In this document: in pieces, positions 23,540 through 36,487 of the stretch
How the letters are laid out: every line of letters begins with the position of its first letter
How positions within the stretch are numbered: position 1 is the stretch's first letter
Origin: Sceloporus undulatus
Taxonomy: Eukaryota; Chordata; Lepidosauria; Squamata; Phrynosomatidae
Reading direction: 5' to 3'
Assembly: GCF_019175285.1 (NCBI RefSeq)
Contig: NC_056525.1
Location: 128,739,873 to 128,803,872, forward strand
Length of the DNA stretch: 64,000 nucleotides
The notes under the pieces: model-generated
Databases searched by the model: none
What the model was told of the DNA's origin: nothing
Seen by the model: the letters and a program-made list of their open reading frames with translations, nothing else
Position numbers and translations under genes: made by a program

Positions 23540-24896
23540 GATGTTTTAAATCTGGACAGCATATTCAGCTGTCAAATTTCTCCCAGCAAGTCATACCACA
23601 GTCTAGGGGTGGCTGAAGAAAAAGTCCTCTGACTGACAGTTATCGACCTAGTCCTGGTTGACTGGAGTAAATGTCCACCAGAGGACCTGAGTTTATGGGG
23701 TGGGTTACATGGTAGGAGGCAATCCTGTAGATAACCTGGATCCAAAACATGTAGGGCTTTAAAGTAATAACCAACACTTTGTACATTTCCTGGAAACAAA
23801 TTGGCAGCCTATTGAAAGATTTTAATATTGGTATAATATGATCACTCCTGGATATCCCAGTAATCAGTCATGCTGCCATGTTTTGAACTAACTGAAGTTT
23901 CTGAACTTGGTACAGAGTTGCATTTACTGAGAGAATCGCCCAGGGATGCACTTACTGACGGAACTGCCCTAGGACATACACAGGCTGTGGGCTTGATCGA
24001 TGGCATAAGAAACAGCTGGGGAAGACAACTAGAAGCTAACAGTTAGATACAGGATTGGAAGGTGTGGTGAAGAGGGGGCGGGGCGAGGGAGTAGGTCTTC
24101 AAAAGGGAAGATGTGGAGGAGAGGGGGGAGGAAGAGAAAGGAAGAAAAGAGAAAGGAACCTTGCTGGAAGACCAATTGTGGAATGTGGTGGAGGACATGC
24201 TGACAGCCTTGGCACAGCCTCTGGATTTATCTTGTACTGGCACAAGCATTCAGCCGCCACTCAGAACAAAGCAGCTTTCCAAGTTACTTGTAACACAAAC
24301 AGCTATTTGGGGGAGGGGTGTTGGAACAGGCAAGAAGCTATAAAGCTTGGACTTTGTTTAGACGCTATCACCATCTAGCGGTCTCTTTATGTTACAGCAT
24401 CCCAAGGGTGAATGTTTAGCTGAATTTTGGAGCAAACCAGGAGTTATTGTCTTTTGTTTCAGCCAGAGATCAAGCAGGCTGTGTTATTCAAAACGTCAAG
24501 GTACTGTTCTAGGAAGAAGAGGGTTTTTCTCTTGTTTCCCTTAATAAATCAAGTTTTCCACCAATACTGACATTCTGTGCAATGCTGGAGCTTTCAGTGT
24601 CCCTCTCCCTAAGGAAGTGGGCCAAGCAGGCACAGGTAGCTCAATGTACAGAACATTGCAAAAGTCCAGCCTTAAGGTTACTAGCATGTACACTATTATC
24701 TTTAGGTCCTACAGCACTAGGTAAGTGCACAGCTAGCATATCAGTTGAAGCTAATAATAATCACTTCTAGTCATTGCATTTATCTGAACTGTCACTAGAG
24801 CAACAGATCAAGTAGCATTCCCAAGCTGCAAACACAATCTTTTTGGGGGAGTGTAACCTCATTCAGAATGGATTGATACACCTCCAAACTCAGTTT
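23540..24896 (-). mobile_element. L2-clade LINE 3' region, interrupted
   Basis: The 24646-24896 part matches, by eye, the L2 copy at 30930-31170 on the same strand (GGTTACTAGCATG versus GGTTACCAGTGCG; CAAACACAATC versus CGAACACAGTC). The 23540-23924 part is the corresponding 3' UTR. The two are separated by a 0.7-kb insertion. Confidence 0.65.
23925..24645 (+). mobile_element. unclassified insertion with promoter- and poly(A)-like signals
   Basis: It is flanked by imperfect 14-15-bp direct repeats (GTACAGAGTTGCATT at 23910 and GTACAGAACATTG at 24646). It starts with a tandem pair of ~29-bp units containing GCA(T/C)TTACTGA. It has CTATAAAG at about 24339 and TTAATAAATC at about 24541. This could be a solo LTR or a retroposed sequence. 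I could not classify it. Confidence 0.4.
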
Positions 24897-26036
24897 CATA
24901 GAATCATAGAATAATAGAGTTGGAAGAGACCACAAGGGCCATCCAGTCCAACCCCCTGCCATGCAGGAAATCCAAATCAAAGCATCCTTGACAGATGGCC
25001 ATCCAGCCTCTCTTTAAAGACCTCTAAGGAGGGAGATTCCACTACACTCCGAGGGAGTGTGTTCCACTGTCGGACAGCCCTTACTGTCAGAAAGTTCTTC
25101 CTAATGTTGAGGTGGAATCTCTTTTCCTGGAGCTTGCATCCATTGTTCTGGGTCCTAGTCTCTGGAGCAGCACAAAACAAGCTTGCTCCCTCCTCAATAT
25201 GACATCCCTTCAAATAGTTAAAAAGGGCTATCATATCACCTCTTAACTGTCTCTTCTCTAGGCTGAACATCTCCAGCTCCTTAAATCGTTCCTCATAGGG
25301 CATGGTTTCCAGACCCTTCACCATTTTAGTCACTCTCCTTTGGACACACTCCAGTTTCTCCACATCCTTTTTAAATTGTGGTGCCCAGAACTGGACACAA
25401 TATTCCAGGTGGGGCCTGACCAGAACAGAATATAGTGGCACTATTACTTCCCTTAATCTAAACACTTTACTTTGATTGATGCTGCCTAAAATTGCACTGG
25501 CCTTTCTAGCTGCCACATCACACTGTTGACTCATGTTTAACTTGTGGTCTACATGGACTCCTAGATCCCTTTCACATGTAGTCTCGTTCAGCCAGGTGTC
25601 ACCCATCCTATATCTGTGCATTTCATTTTTCCACCCTAAGTGCAGTACCTTACATTTCTCCGAGTTGAAATTCATTTTGTTAGCTTTGGCCCAGCTTTCT
25701 AATCTATTAAGGCCATTTTGAATTTTGATTCTGTTCTCTGGGGTATTAGCTACTCCTCCTAGTTTGGTGTCATTGATAAAGATTTCAAATATCACTGGAC
25801 CAAGGACATAGCTCTGTGGGGCCCCACTGGTCACTTCTCTCCAGGATGAAAAGGAGCCATTGTAGAGCACCCTTTGTGTTCGGCCAGTCAACCAATTAAA
25901 AATCTATGTAACAATTACTTTGTCTAGCCCACATTTTACTAGTTTGTTTGCAAGAATGTCATGGGGAATGCTGTCAAAGGCCTTACTGAAATCAAGATAT
26001 ACTATATCCACAGCATTCCTTTCATTTACCAAGCTT
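24897..26036 (-). mobile_element. CR1 LINE 3' part with a long open RT frame
   Basis: The tail starts at 24897 (CATAGAATCATAGAATAATAG in reverse). On the - strand a 304-codon open frame (24977-25891) covers the end of the RT and the C-terminal region: TGRTQRVLYNGSFSSWREVT, then NRLESWAKANKMNF and [15 protein letters not shown]. The long open frame implies a fairly young copy. The RT palm (FADD) region is partly lost at about 25770. It is 5'-truncated. Confidence 0.9.
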
Positions 26037-26074
26037 TGATTTAAACTGAAGCACTAAATTTGAACACACTAACA

Positions 26075-26433
26075 CAGGGGTAGGCAACCTTTTAGAGCCA
26101 GGGGCTGGGTTGCTGTCCCTTAGACAACTGGGGGGCCGAAGCCAAAAAATAAATAATTAAATAATTTTTAATAAAATTAAATATATAAATAAACCAGGAC
26201 AAATGTAGGATGAAATTTTCAAATGGAGGACAATTTTTTTTAAAATGGAGGACACACGAAAAAGTTTGCTGATTTTTAAAAAAATGTTAATATAAGTGCA
26301 TGTTTCGGAGGCTTCTATAGACAATTGCCCCCAAAAGGCCCCGGCGGCAATCGGCGGCAGGACCGGGCTGGAGCCAGTCCCAAGGCCTCACTGGGCCGCA
26401 TCCAGCCCGCGGGCCGCAGGTTGCCTACCCCTG
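26075..26433. mobile_element. hAT MITE, CAGGGGTAGGCAACC family
   Basis: Inverted ends CAGGGGTAGGCAACC and GGTTGCCTACCCCTG lie between perfect 8-bp duplications CACTAACA (26067-26074 and 26434-26441). The interior includes a GGACAAATGTAGGA...AAATGGAGGACA cassette that also occurs in the TAGGGTTGCCA hAT family. Confidence 0.93.
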
Positions 26434-26441
26434 CACTAACA

Positions 26442-27184
26442 TATTACAATCTTCAAAACACATTTATGAAACTCAGTCTTTACTAAGAAAGTATTCCTGT
26501 TACATTTAACATCACTGTTAATAACCTTATGTTAAACCAAACCTGTAACAATCTTTAAACCTTAACACATCACCATTTCCACTTATGATCTTATTTGTTT
26601 AGATACCTAGGAACACAAGTCTTCAATAACAATCAAATCAGAATTTATAATATATTCAAATACAATATTCTTATGAACAATGTAATCTAACAATAAAATG
26701 AACTGATAAGGAAACTTGTAGCTATGTATTTCAAACCTAACAACATGTAATTCAAAAGTATGGTTACAGAACCTGATAAAACTGTTTCTCCAGGATTACA
26801 ATCCATCTTAAACCCAGCATTCACTGGCCTCCCTTAAGTTTTAATGCACTCTCCTAACTGCAAATTCTATAACACCAACTAAATTCCCAATTCATAATTA
26901 ACCAATCTATATGTAACTTTTGTAAAACATAGAATTTAAACATGACAATCAGAAGCAAATTCATGACAGGATTAATTATATCTAATTAAATCTGAATAGT
27001 ATTTCTGAAGAAGATTTAGATTCAGAAGTTTGCCAGCTTTTCAGAATCAGTTCATTAACTGCCAAGGACAGACGTAGGTCCAAAACAGACTGCAGAAATA
27101 ATCCAGTCTGAGAATGTTTTAACTGCCCTTGCTCAGTGCTAGAGAATCTTTGGAATTGTAGTTTGTTGTCATACCAGAGCTCTA
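26442..27184. other. AT-rich DNA and a half copy of foldback MITE A
   Basis: 26442-27065 is AT-rich and anonymous. 27066-27184 is the left arm of the family A MITE (GTCCAAAACAGACTGCAGAA), cut off where CR1 begins at 27185. Confidence 0.55.
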
Positions 27185-27552
27185 AATGAATTTAAGTCTC
27201 CAGGACCAGATGAACTACATCCAAGGGTACTAAAAGAACTGGCAAATGTAATATCGGAGCCATTGGCAATAATCTTTGAAAACTCCTGGAAAACAGGAGA
27301 AATCCCAGCAGACTGGAGGAGGGCAAACGTTGTCCCTATCTTCAATAAGGGAGAAAAAAGAGGATCCTAACAATTATCGTCCAGTTAGTCTGACATCAAT
27401 ACTAGGAAAGATTCTGGAGCAGATCATTAAACAGAGAGTCTGTGAACATCTAGAAGGCAATGCCATAATCACAAAAAGTCAACATGGGTTTCTGAAAAAC
27501 AAGTCATGCCAGACAAATCTAATCTCTTTCTTTGATAAAATTACGAGCTTGG
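27185..27552 (+). mobile_element. CR1 LINE RT fragment
   Basis: It matches 44565-44935 of the near-intact CR1: LNEFKSPGPDELHPRVLKEL, then the region around NYRPVSLTSILGKILEQIIK and NAIITKSQHGFLKNKSC. One frame shift lies before the NYRPVS segment. The right end abuts the Gypsy LTR at 27553, so the LTR element entered this CR1 or was joined to it. Confidence 0.88.
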
Positions 27553-28098
27553 TGTGAGAATTGCGTATTCTAACCAGACCTTAACAACAACTATTGTAAG
27601 AACAAAAATTTATTATAAGGAAAGTAGAAATACACTGGATCACGTCTTTGTTGAATCTGGAGAACTCCAGATAGAGACAGCACTTTAAAATCCCCCAGAC
27701 CCCTCCCCTTTGGTTGCTTTTTCAAATGGCACTTTCTTCTGGTCAGCTTTGATGTAGAATTCCTCCCTTTGTGCTGAAGGGGAGAAGAAGGGGGGGGGTA
27801 GCAATTTGGTTCCTAGTTCCTTTGACTAGGAGAGATGTAAGGATGTATGCATCTATGGTATCTGTTACCCATCCAGCCCTCATAAAACTGCCTGTCTGCG
27901 ATACGTGACCATCCAGCCCATTCCCCATGGTGGCAGTCCTCCTTCTCAAAAATGCCTATCTATCTATATCTCTACTCCCTCTCTCTATATGCTTATCTAT
28001 CTCTATCCCTATTTGTGTGTGAGAGCCTATTCACTGGCCCCCATTCTGCAGTCTATCTGTCTATCTATCTATCTATCCATCTATCTATCTCTACAAGG

Positions 28099-28133
<35 letters not shown>

Positions 28134-28186
28134 AAACCTCATGGCAGAATACACCCTGAATGACTGCCTGAAGGTGGATTCTGACA
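27553..28186 (-). repeat. 3' LTR of Gypsy family 1
   Basis: On the - strand it starts TGTCAGAATCCACCTTCAG at 28186 and ends TTCTCACA at 27553. It contains the family's GATA tract, here with a (GA)n run (about 27955-28130). It is the third copy of the LTR also present at 10231-11043 and 60000-60826. Confidence 0.88.
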
Positions 28187-29783
28187 GTCTGCCTCCCCAA
28201 ACTTTATCTCTCCCCTTCTGGCTTGTCAGGATAAGCCAAATGAAACTCCTTAACCAACTTATCAGCATTTACATCTTTCACATTCACCCATTCAGCCATG
28301 TCAACCGGGAAATGTTTCCACTGCACCAAATACTCTAACTGCCCCCGCATCATCCTAGAGTCCAAGATTTTTATAATTTCAAAATGCTCTTCTCCTCCAA
28401 TCAGCAGTGGCAATGGTTCCATCTTCTCCATGTCTTCATCACTCCTCGAAGTCGCTGGTTTCAATAAACTGAAATGAAAAATGTTGTGTAAATGTCTGTA
28501 CATTTTTGGGAGGTTTAATTCGGCTATCACTTCCGTGATCAGCCTCTTGACCTCAAAAGACCCCACAAATTTAGGTCCCAATTTTTTACAAGGTAGTCGG
28601 CACTTCAAGTTTTTCGTAGATAGGAACACTTTGTCCCCCACTTTAATGTCCCAACTTGGTTTTCGGTGTTGGTCTGCAAACCTTTTGTAATCCAACTTAG
28701 CTTGCTTTAGAGCCTCCTCAATCTTTCCCCAGTTGTCTCTTAATATCTGGCTCCATTTCCCCACTGATACTGGATCCTCTGGGGCCGGAGTTAGCTGAGG
28801 GATGACCCTTGGCTCGTAGCCATACACAGCCTGAAATGGCGACACTCCCGTACTTGAATATACCGCCATGTTAAACGTTACCTCTGTGTGAGGCAACATG
28901 TCCATCCAATTGTCCTGGAGGTGGTTTACATAGCACCTTAAATATCATTCCACGGATTGGTTAGTACGTTCCACCTGACCATCTGTGGCTGGGTGAAAAG
29001 CTGTGCTCAGCGCTAATTGCACCCCCAATTTGTCCTGCAAACACCTCCAGAATTGAGAAATGAACGTTCCCGCACGATCGGAGACTATCTTATCAGGCAA
29101 ACAATGTAAGCGGTACACGTTTTCTATGAACAAGTCCGCCTACCGTGGAGCACTGGGTACCCCCTTACACCCCACGTAATGTACTTGCTTGGAGAACAAG
29201 TCTGCAATCACCCAAATGATGTCTCTGCCCTTGCTGTCGGGTAAGTCTGTGATGAAATCCATACCTATGTGTTGCCAGGGGCGGTTGGGAGTTTCCAAAG
29301 GCCTCAAAAGACCACTAGGCTTTCCTGTGTTAGGTTTTGCTCTGGCGCAAACCACACAGCTCTGTACATAGTTCTCCACTTCCTTTCTCACCCCCAGCCA
29401 CCAATATTTGCTTCGTAGGGTGTGCCAGGTTTTCACAAACCCCCAATGTCCCGCCACTTTGACATCATGGCAGGTTGCCATTATCTTAGCCCTTAAGCCC
29501 TCTGGCACATATATTCTATTGTCCTTGCCCCACAATCTATGTTCCGTCTTCTGCAACTCACCCCTCAAGTTATTAAATCCTTGATCCCCTTCGTAGGTGT
29601 GAATGATCTCTTGTAACAGGGGGTCTAAGCCTTGGGTTGCTAGCTCCTGTTCCCTTTTAGTCTGGCTTCGTGTGCTCACCCCTAACCCCAGTTGTTGTGT
29701 TGTGAACAGCGCCTGTTTCTCCAACTCCTTTTCCCTAGGCCCGTGCATCCGCGAAAGGCCATCGGCCAAAACATTCTCCCTCC
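27553..29783 (-). mobile_element. Ty3/Gypsy chromovirus fossil (family 1), 5'-truncated
   Basis: Read on the - strand: the end of RNase H (NVLADGLSRM near 29750), the integrase zinc-finger region (H/H and C..C around 29370-29460), the integrase core, a C-terminal chromodomain (EHFEIIKILDSR...YLVQWKHFP, about 28240-28380), a purine tract next to the LTR, and the 3' LTR. gag, protease, most of RT and the 5' LTR are absent. The remainder is broken by a small number of interruptions. Chromodomains in this group are known to read histone marks. It is joined at its truncated end to L1 sequence. Confidence 0.9.
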
Positions 29784-32700
29784 CTATATTTCTTTTAGTA
29801 AAATAAATTCCCAAATATTTCACTTTGGCTTCAATGCAATAGCCTGACAGTTCCTGGAGTTCTTTTTCCTCATTCCTATGGAGATTTTTTGTAAGCATCA
29901 TTGTTTTTTCTGGGTTAATTTTAAACCCTGCTAATAAACCAAACTCATTAATGATTTGAATCAGTAATTTAATACTGTTGTTTGGATCATCTAGGAAAAC
30001 AATTCTATCATCGGCAATTTTTTTTAATTTATATTCTGTTTCTTTGACTTTTACCCCTCTAATACCTTCCTCCCTCCTTATCTTATTAATCAATACTTCA
30101 AGTACTAAAATAAACAGTAAAGGGGACAGAGGACAGCCTTGTCTTGTTCCCTTTCTAATCCTAAAACCTTTGGATTTTTCATCGTTGATTAATAAGTATG
30201 CTTTTTGTTCATTGTATATCATTTTATCAACCTTACGAAATTCTCACCCATATCAGCTGTTTGAATTACTTCAAATAAAAATTCCCAATCTACCTGGTCA
30301 AAAGCCTTTTCTGCGTCTAATAGAATACATGCTAAATTTTTTTCATCGTGTTGTTCATAATGTTCAAGAATGTTTATAAAGGTTCTTATGTTGTTTTGTC
30401 CTTGTCTTCCAGGTAGGAATCCGTTCTGATCTTCATGTATATATTCAACTAAAATTCTTTTTAATCTCTCAGCTAATACAGATGAGAAGATTTTATAATC
30501 TATGTTATTAAGAGATATGGGTCTATGGTTTTTTATTTTGGAATGATCTTTTTCTCCTTTTGGGATAACTTTTATCAATGCTTCCTTCCATGTTTCAGGG
30601 ATACCATTTTTGTATACTTCATTGAAAGTTTGTTTGAGTGGTTTCTTTATTTGAAATTTCCTTATTGAGATTATGTCTCTTGTTTTCTTTTATTAGTTAT
30701 ATAATTATTATTATTATTATTATTATTATTTATATACCGCCCTATGGCAAACCAATCTGGGCGGTTGACAACAGTAAAATATAAATATAACAATTAAAAA
30801 TACTTTATCTCTCCCCCCCTTTAGACAATATTAAACAGTATAACATATTAAAAACACAATATCAAGCATAAAAATATCAATTAAAACTAAAAACCCTGAT
30901 ATCCAGCTGTAATTTCCAAGTCAAGCACAGGGGTAGCCCCATGTAGAGTGCATTACAGAAGTCAAGGCGTGAGGTTACCAGTGCGTGCACAACCGTCTCG
31001 AGATCCCTTACTTCCAGAAAAGGGCACAGCTGGCGTATCAGCCGAAGCTGATAACAGGCACTCCTGACCGTCGCATTTACCTGATTTGTCATCAGGAGCG
31101 ACGAGTCAAGGAGCACCCCCCAGACTGCGAACACAGTCACTGGAGGAGAGTGTGACCCCATCCAGGACTGGAGGTTGCAACCCAATTCTTGGTTTTGGGG
31201 CCGCTACCATGAGCACCTCCGTCTTGTCTGGATTCAGTTTCAATCTGTTTTTCCTCATCCAGCGCATTACCGCCTGAAGACATTCATTGAGAGAAGAGAT
31301 GCCATCAGAATTCGAGGCTGACGAACGAGATATGGAGAAATAGATTTGGGTGTCATCAGCATACTGATAACACCCAGCACCATGATTCCGTATTATCTCA
31401 CTCAGCGGCTTCATATAGATGTTAAATAACATCGAGGACAAAATAGCCCCCTGAGGAACCCCACAAGTGAAGTACCTCTTACTGGAGCTACAGTCCCCGA
31501 GTAGCACCCTCTGAGACCTGCCCGAGAGGAAGGACCGGAACCACTGCAAGGCAGTGCCCCCGATACCTAACCCCCTCAGGCGGTCTAAGAGGATGCCGTG
31601 ATCTATAGTATCGAAAGCCGCTGAGAGGTCTAAGAGCACCAACAGGGTCACACTCCCCCTGTCAATGCTCAGACGCAGATTGTCGGTCAAGGCAACCATG
31701 GCAGTCTCAACCCCAAAGCCTGTCCTAAAGCCGGTTTGAAATGGGTCTAGATAATCGATTCCATCCAAGACAGCTTGGAGCTGAAGGGCAACCGCCCTCT
31801 CGATCACCTTGCTCAAAAATGGCAGCAATGACACTGGCCTATAATTCCTCATATCCAGGTTTAATATTCTGTTTTTCCAAATATTTTTTGATTTCCATTT
31901 TCCTCTTCATCTTATCATCATACAGTTCTTCATAGTAAGTCACAAATTTTTCTATAATGTCATCTTGTGTTGTGTATTGCTTGTCTTTATATTTTATTAT
32001 ATTAATGATCTTCTTTTCCTTAATTTTTTTAGTTTTTGTGCTAATAACTTTCCTGCTTTGTTCTCATATTCAAATTTTTTTGCTTAATTATTCTCAATTT
32101 TGTTATAATTTGCTTAATAACCAAGGTTTTAAGTTTTTCTTATAGTATCTCCACTTCCACCTTTAGTTTTTTGTCTCCTTTCTCTTTCCATTCTTTTTCT
32201 TTTTGTTTCAGTTTATTTTGTATCTGTAGCTTTGTTCTGCATTTATTTTAATGAATATTCCTCTAGCTACTGCTTTGCTAGCGTCCCATATCGTTTTCAT
32301 TGGTAAAGTGTCTGTTATGTTCTCTTTGAAATACTGTCTCATTTCCTCCTTCACACGATTGACCACTTTCTCATCACCTAGTAAATCTGCATTTAACCTC
32401 CAGGAATATTCCAATTTTCTTTCTTGTATATTCATTACAATAGGATTATGGTCCAAGATTGGTTTTCCAATAATTTCAGACAATCGTATGTATGGAAGTA
32501 ACGTTTTGGATGCTAAAAATAAATCTATTCTCAAAAAAGAATTATGTGCGTCTGAAAAAAAGGTGAATTCTTTCATATTTATGCCTCCAAACATCTGAAA
32601 GAGTTAAATCTCCCACCATACAAAAAAAGGTCCTAGGAAGCTTACCTTGACTTTTCTTAATATTTCTTCCAATAATTGATTTTCTATCTAGTTTTGGGTC

Positions 32701-34357
32701 GAAATCTCCTAATATGTTATCATATGTGAATTCTTGAATTTTCTTGTGTAAATTTGAAAAATATATTTCTTTATTTTCATGAGGAGCATATATTCCTACA
32801 ACTAACATAACAAGATTCCTTCTATTGCAAGAAAGGTTCCATTAGTATCACAAAATATTTCTCTTAAGCTAAATTTCTTGTTAATGTATAGTGCTACACC
32901 TTTTTTCCTTTTTGTTGTAGTTGCAGCATAACATGTCCCTAATTTCGGGTTTCTTAAGTATTTTATTTTCCCGTTGTTGATTTTGGTTTCCTGAATACAG
33001 ATAATATCTCCTTTTAGCTTTTCAAGTTGGTGGAAAACTATGCTTCTTTTATGTTTAGAGTTTACACCCTTCACATTCCATGAAATTATTTTGGTCAACA
33101 TTGTAGTTGTTTATATTGTTCCACCCCCTCCTCCCTCCCCCACCTATTTTATTATTTTAGAAATAGTTCCACAGCAAACCTTAAAGAGTGTCAAGAAAAG
33201 TTCCAAATGTTGTGAAGAAATAGAATAATGTGCCTTGAAAATATAGGTTCTTTAAGGTGTTCCTTAAGTTCTTAGTCCAAGGTGTTCCTTAGTTCGTTGG
33301 TTCTTGATTCCAGGTCAAGAGATCTGTTCTTTCTAGTGGAGTAACTCTTTCCAGTACTTTTCCTTCATCCATCTGTTTTCCTATAGCTTTATCCTTATCG
33401 TTATTTTTGCTAGGTTTCCATTCCCTTGTTGAGTATTCTCTTTCTGTTCTTTTCCCTCCATTTTCTTTGTATTCTCTTCTTAATCTTTCTTTCCATTTCA
33501 TTAGCTTTTTCCAAAGTGTCTACTTTGTATCTTTTCTGTTGATAGAAAAAGGATATTCCTTCAATTCTTTCTCATCTAAAATCAATGCTAAGATTCTTCA
33601 AAAGTTGCGTTAAAGGTTTGTACTTGTGTCTGTTCAACATTATTTGTGGAGAGATGTCTTTAAATATTTTAATCTCCATGTCATCAATCCATAACTTTGA
33701 TTCATAGCTTTGTTGTATGAATCTATCCCTTATTTTTGTTCTTAAAAAGCATACCGTAATGTCCCTTGGAATATTTCTATCCTTATTATAGTAGGAATTT
33801 ATTCAAAAAGTTTTTCTTAATTTCTAATTCCAACTCTTCTGGTGTTATATCAATATATGTGGCCAAAGCAGGAATAAGTCTCTCATACAAATCTCTTTAT
33901 TCTTTTCAGCTAAACCTCTTATTTTATACATTTTCCCTGTATCGTAATTCATTGTTCCATTCCATGCATCTTTTTTCCTCCTGTTGTTGGTTAAGGTCTT
34001 TAGATGATTTTTCCAAAACATTTGTTCTTTCTTTTATCTGTTCAACTTCTTTCTGAGTTTTAGTAAGATCAATTGTCAATTTATCTATTTTTTCCCAAAG
34101 GAATCTAATTCTTTTTTAACGTCTTTCCTAATTTCTGATCGAGTATCTTTTATTTCTTCTCTTAATTCCGCGCAAGCAATTCTAATGTCTTCCTTAGTTT
34201 CCAGTCTTGCATCTTTTATTTCTTGTTGTAATTTCCTTATTTCATCCAAGATGTGAATATATGGGTCAATTATTTTAATTGTATCCTTCATAGATCCTCT
34301 CCTTTGTGTTGTTAGTACTAATTGGGATTGTGTTGGTCTTTTATTGATTTTAGCCAT
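29784..34357 (-). mobile_element. L1 LINE, ORF1 to RT, split by an L2 insertion
   Basis: On the - strand: ORF1 N-terminal coiled coil (34085-34357, MAKINKRPTQSQLVLTTQ, then a charged heptad region), a later ORF1 piece (33289-33501), the ORF2 endonuclease (32802-33101, ISWNVKGVNSKHKRSIVFHQ; then 32208-32808), the fingers and palm (30219-30578, AFDQVDWEFL) and the RT up to KVKYLGIYFTKRN (to about 29800). The RT active site reads IADD where FADD is usual. L2 occupies 30705-31856. Shifts and stops separate the pieces. The 3' part of ORF2 and the 3' UTR are replaced by the Gypsy fossil. Confidence 0.88.
30705..31856 (-). mobile_element. L2-clade LINE inserted in L1
   Basis: On the - strand a 248-codon open frame (31106-31852) encodes an L2-type RT: NYRPVSLLPFLSKVIERAVA, LLVLLDLSAAFDTIDHGILL, FTCGVPQGAILSSMLFNIY and the active-site YADD (QYADDTQIYF). 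The downstream frame (30877-31185) carries the C-terminal RQLCPFLEVRDLETVVHALV part. The 3' end has TATATACCGCCC and (ATT)n at 30708-30747. 5'-truncated. L1 sequence lies on both sides. Confidence 0.92.
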
Positions 34358-35699
34358 ATTTTCCCTTTTTGCTAGTTGTTGTTCCTATTCAATAATTATG
34401 TATTAAATCAAAATTATGATTATCAAAAACAGATTTTGCTTTATAGCAGTAAATAATTATAGTAACACAATACAGGGAGATTATACCACCATTTCTATAG
34501 CCAGCTCAAATTCATCTAGTTTCACCTCATACAGAAAAAACTCTTTATATTACTCTTATCTACTTTTCCAACACTTAACAATCTTGATAAGGATCTTCAA
34601 TTTTTATTTTAGAACAACCCAAACTTAATTTACCTTGATTTCTTAGTACCTTTAATGATCTACCATATAATATTAAACTGAACTCAAGCACTTCTTACCC
34701 TTTCTTCTTCTTTTTGTCTTGTAGATTCTCTTGTTTCCGCATGAGTCTCAAAAATAAACAAATCTTGTCCCAATATTTTCCTGTTCTTCCTCTTGATTTG
34801 CTGTTTGTCTTGTTTATTTATTTAGATTTAGCTTCCTCTTTTGCATATCTACACAAAAATAACATTAAACCAATCTGGTAAATCTGGTAAATTATTCTCA
34901 GTGTATTACTATTATTCTTACTATTTTTATACAAATATAACCACCCCTAGTTTGTGTAAACCAATAAATCGTATGTTGTTTACAGAAGCATTTCAAAACA
35001 TCACATTCTTTCACACAGGAGAAATGTGTTGTTCTCATGTTCCTCTTCTCACTGAAACCGAACGACCTTCAAATGTTTGGAACCATAAACATGTCTCTCT
35101 TCTCAGGCTAATAGTTCCACACCTGGCTACACCATAAACAACCCCACAGTCTCACCAACACTTCTCTTTATCCCAAGGATTGAACCTATAAGATCTTTAA
35201 TTCACTGAATCAATCAAACACGTTAAAAACACATATTGATTCCCTTGTTAAGTCTTATCAGACAATTAACCATCTTCGTTTGAACCTCTCTTCTTATATA
35301 ACTGACTTCTCTTAACACACTAGTGCATACATTTTATCCATCTGCACTTATAATACAGGTTAGTTCTAATAAATGTTCACCATTGGCTCATAACTTTCAG
35401 ACAAAAAAGATAACATAACATTTAACTTGAAAAGAAACTAATCAGAACCAATACATCATGTCAGCAAAACCTTTAGCAATTAATATTTACTTCAACACAT
35501 TAATAAGTTCTTTCCAGAATCCCCACCTTGAAACAAATAATTTAATCTTTATTCAATCTACGGTTGCAGTGTCCATCAATATGCTCACAATACACACAAC
35601 CCTTAATCAAACAAAACTCAATTATAACCCCTGGGTTCTATAGCCCTATAATGTGGTATGTTCAATAAGGGTTATTGAATTTGACAGTGTGGGTGTAAA
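34358..35699. other. AT-rich DNA, in part probably L1 5' UTR
   Basis: Directly upstream of L1 ORF1 on the - strand. The first several hundred bases are likely the L1 5' UTR, but its outer limit cannot be placed. Nothing coding is recognised. Confidence 0.4.
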
Positions 35700-36160
35700 A
35701 GGAGTGTGTAAAATATATTTCCAATTTCTATGTATGGTTATGAAAGCTGACAATTAAGACTGCTGCTTAAAAGAAAATCAACTCATTTGAAATCTGGTGC
35801 TGGAGAAAAGTTCTATGGATACCGTGGACTGCTCAAATGACAAAAAATGGGACATAGAGAAAATCAAACATGAACTCTCCCTAGATTCCAAAATGACTAA
35901 ACTGAGACTCTCATACTTTTGATATATCATGAAATATATCATATATCATGAGAAGACATGACTCACTAGAAAAGACAATAAGGCTTGGTAAGGTAGAATG
36001 CAGTAGAAAAGAGGAAGACAACAATACAGATTCAATCAAAACTCAAACAAGAAAGTATAACCCTGAGTCTGTAAGAACTGAGCAGGGCTATTGATCATAG
36101 GGTGACTTGAAGATCTCATTCATAGGATAACCATAAGTCAAAGTCAACATCAGTTAACAA
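35700..36160 (+). mobile_element. RTE/BovB-like LINE 3' fragment
   Basis: The region parallels 22080-22195: TATGAAAGCTGACAATTAAG, then TCAACTCATTTGAAATCTGG and TCTATGGATACCGTGGACTG, the end of an RTE ORF and its 3' part. Many stops. The tail ends near ATAAGTCAAAGTCAACATC. Confidence 0.6.
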
Positions 36161-36487
36161 CAGCGAAGGAACTTCTTTGTCAGAGGCGTTGTTAACTGGG
36201 GTATGCCTGTATTGGTTTCATATGGCACTGATTTGTCTGACCTCTGTTCTGGAATTCCCTCTACCTCCACCAGCACTGCAAACAATTCACTCTCCCCATT
36301 ACTTGTCTTCTGGTCCTTCCCTTACACCCAGTTCTTTGTGGTAATAGTTGTTTGAGCCAGTTACGCACAAGGGACATTTGTTGCCATTGCAAAATATCAT
36401 TGGATTAAGCCAAGAAGTTTAAACAAACACCAGTCCCAAACTCATAACAATTAAGTGCCTTTTAATTTTTTCCTCTTCACTTTTCAG
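36161..36487 (+). other. sequence upstream of the FMO FATGYS exon
   Basis: Intronic DNA ending in the pyrimidine-rich acceptor TTCCTCTTCACTTTTCAG at 36470-36487. No other feature is seen. Confidence 0.5.
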
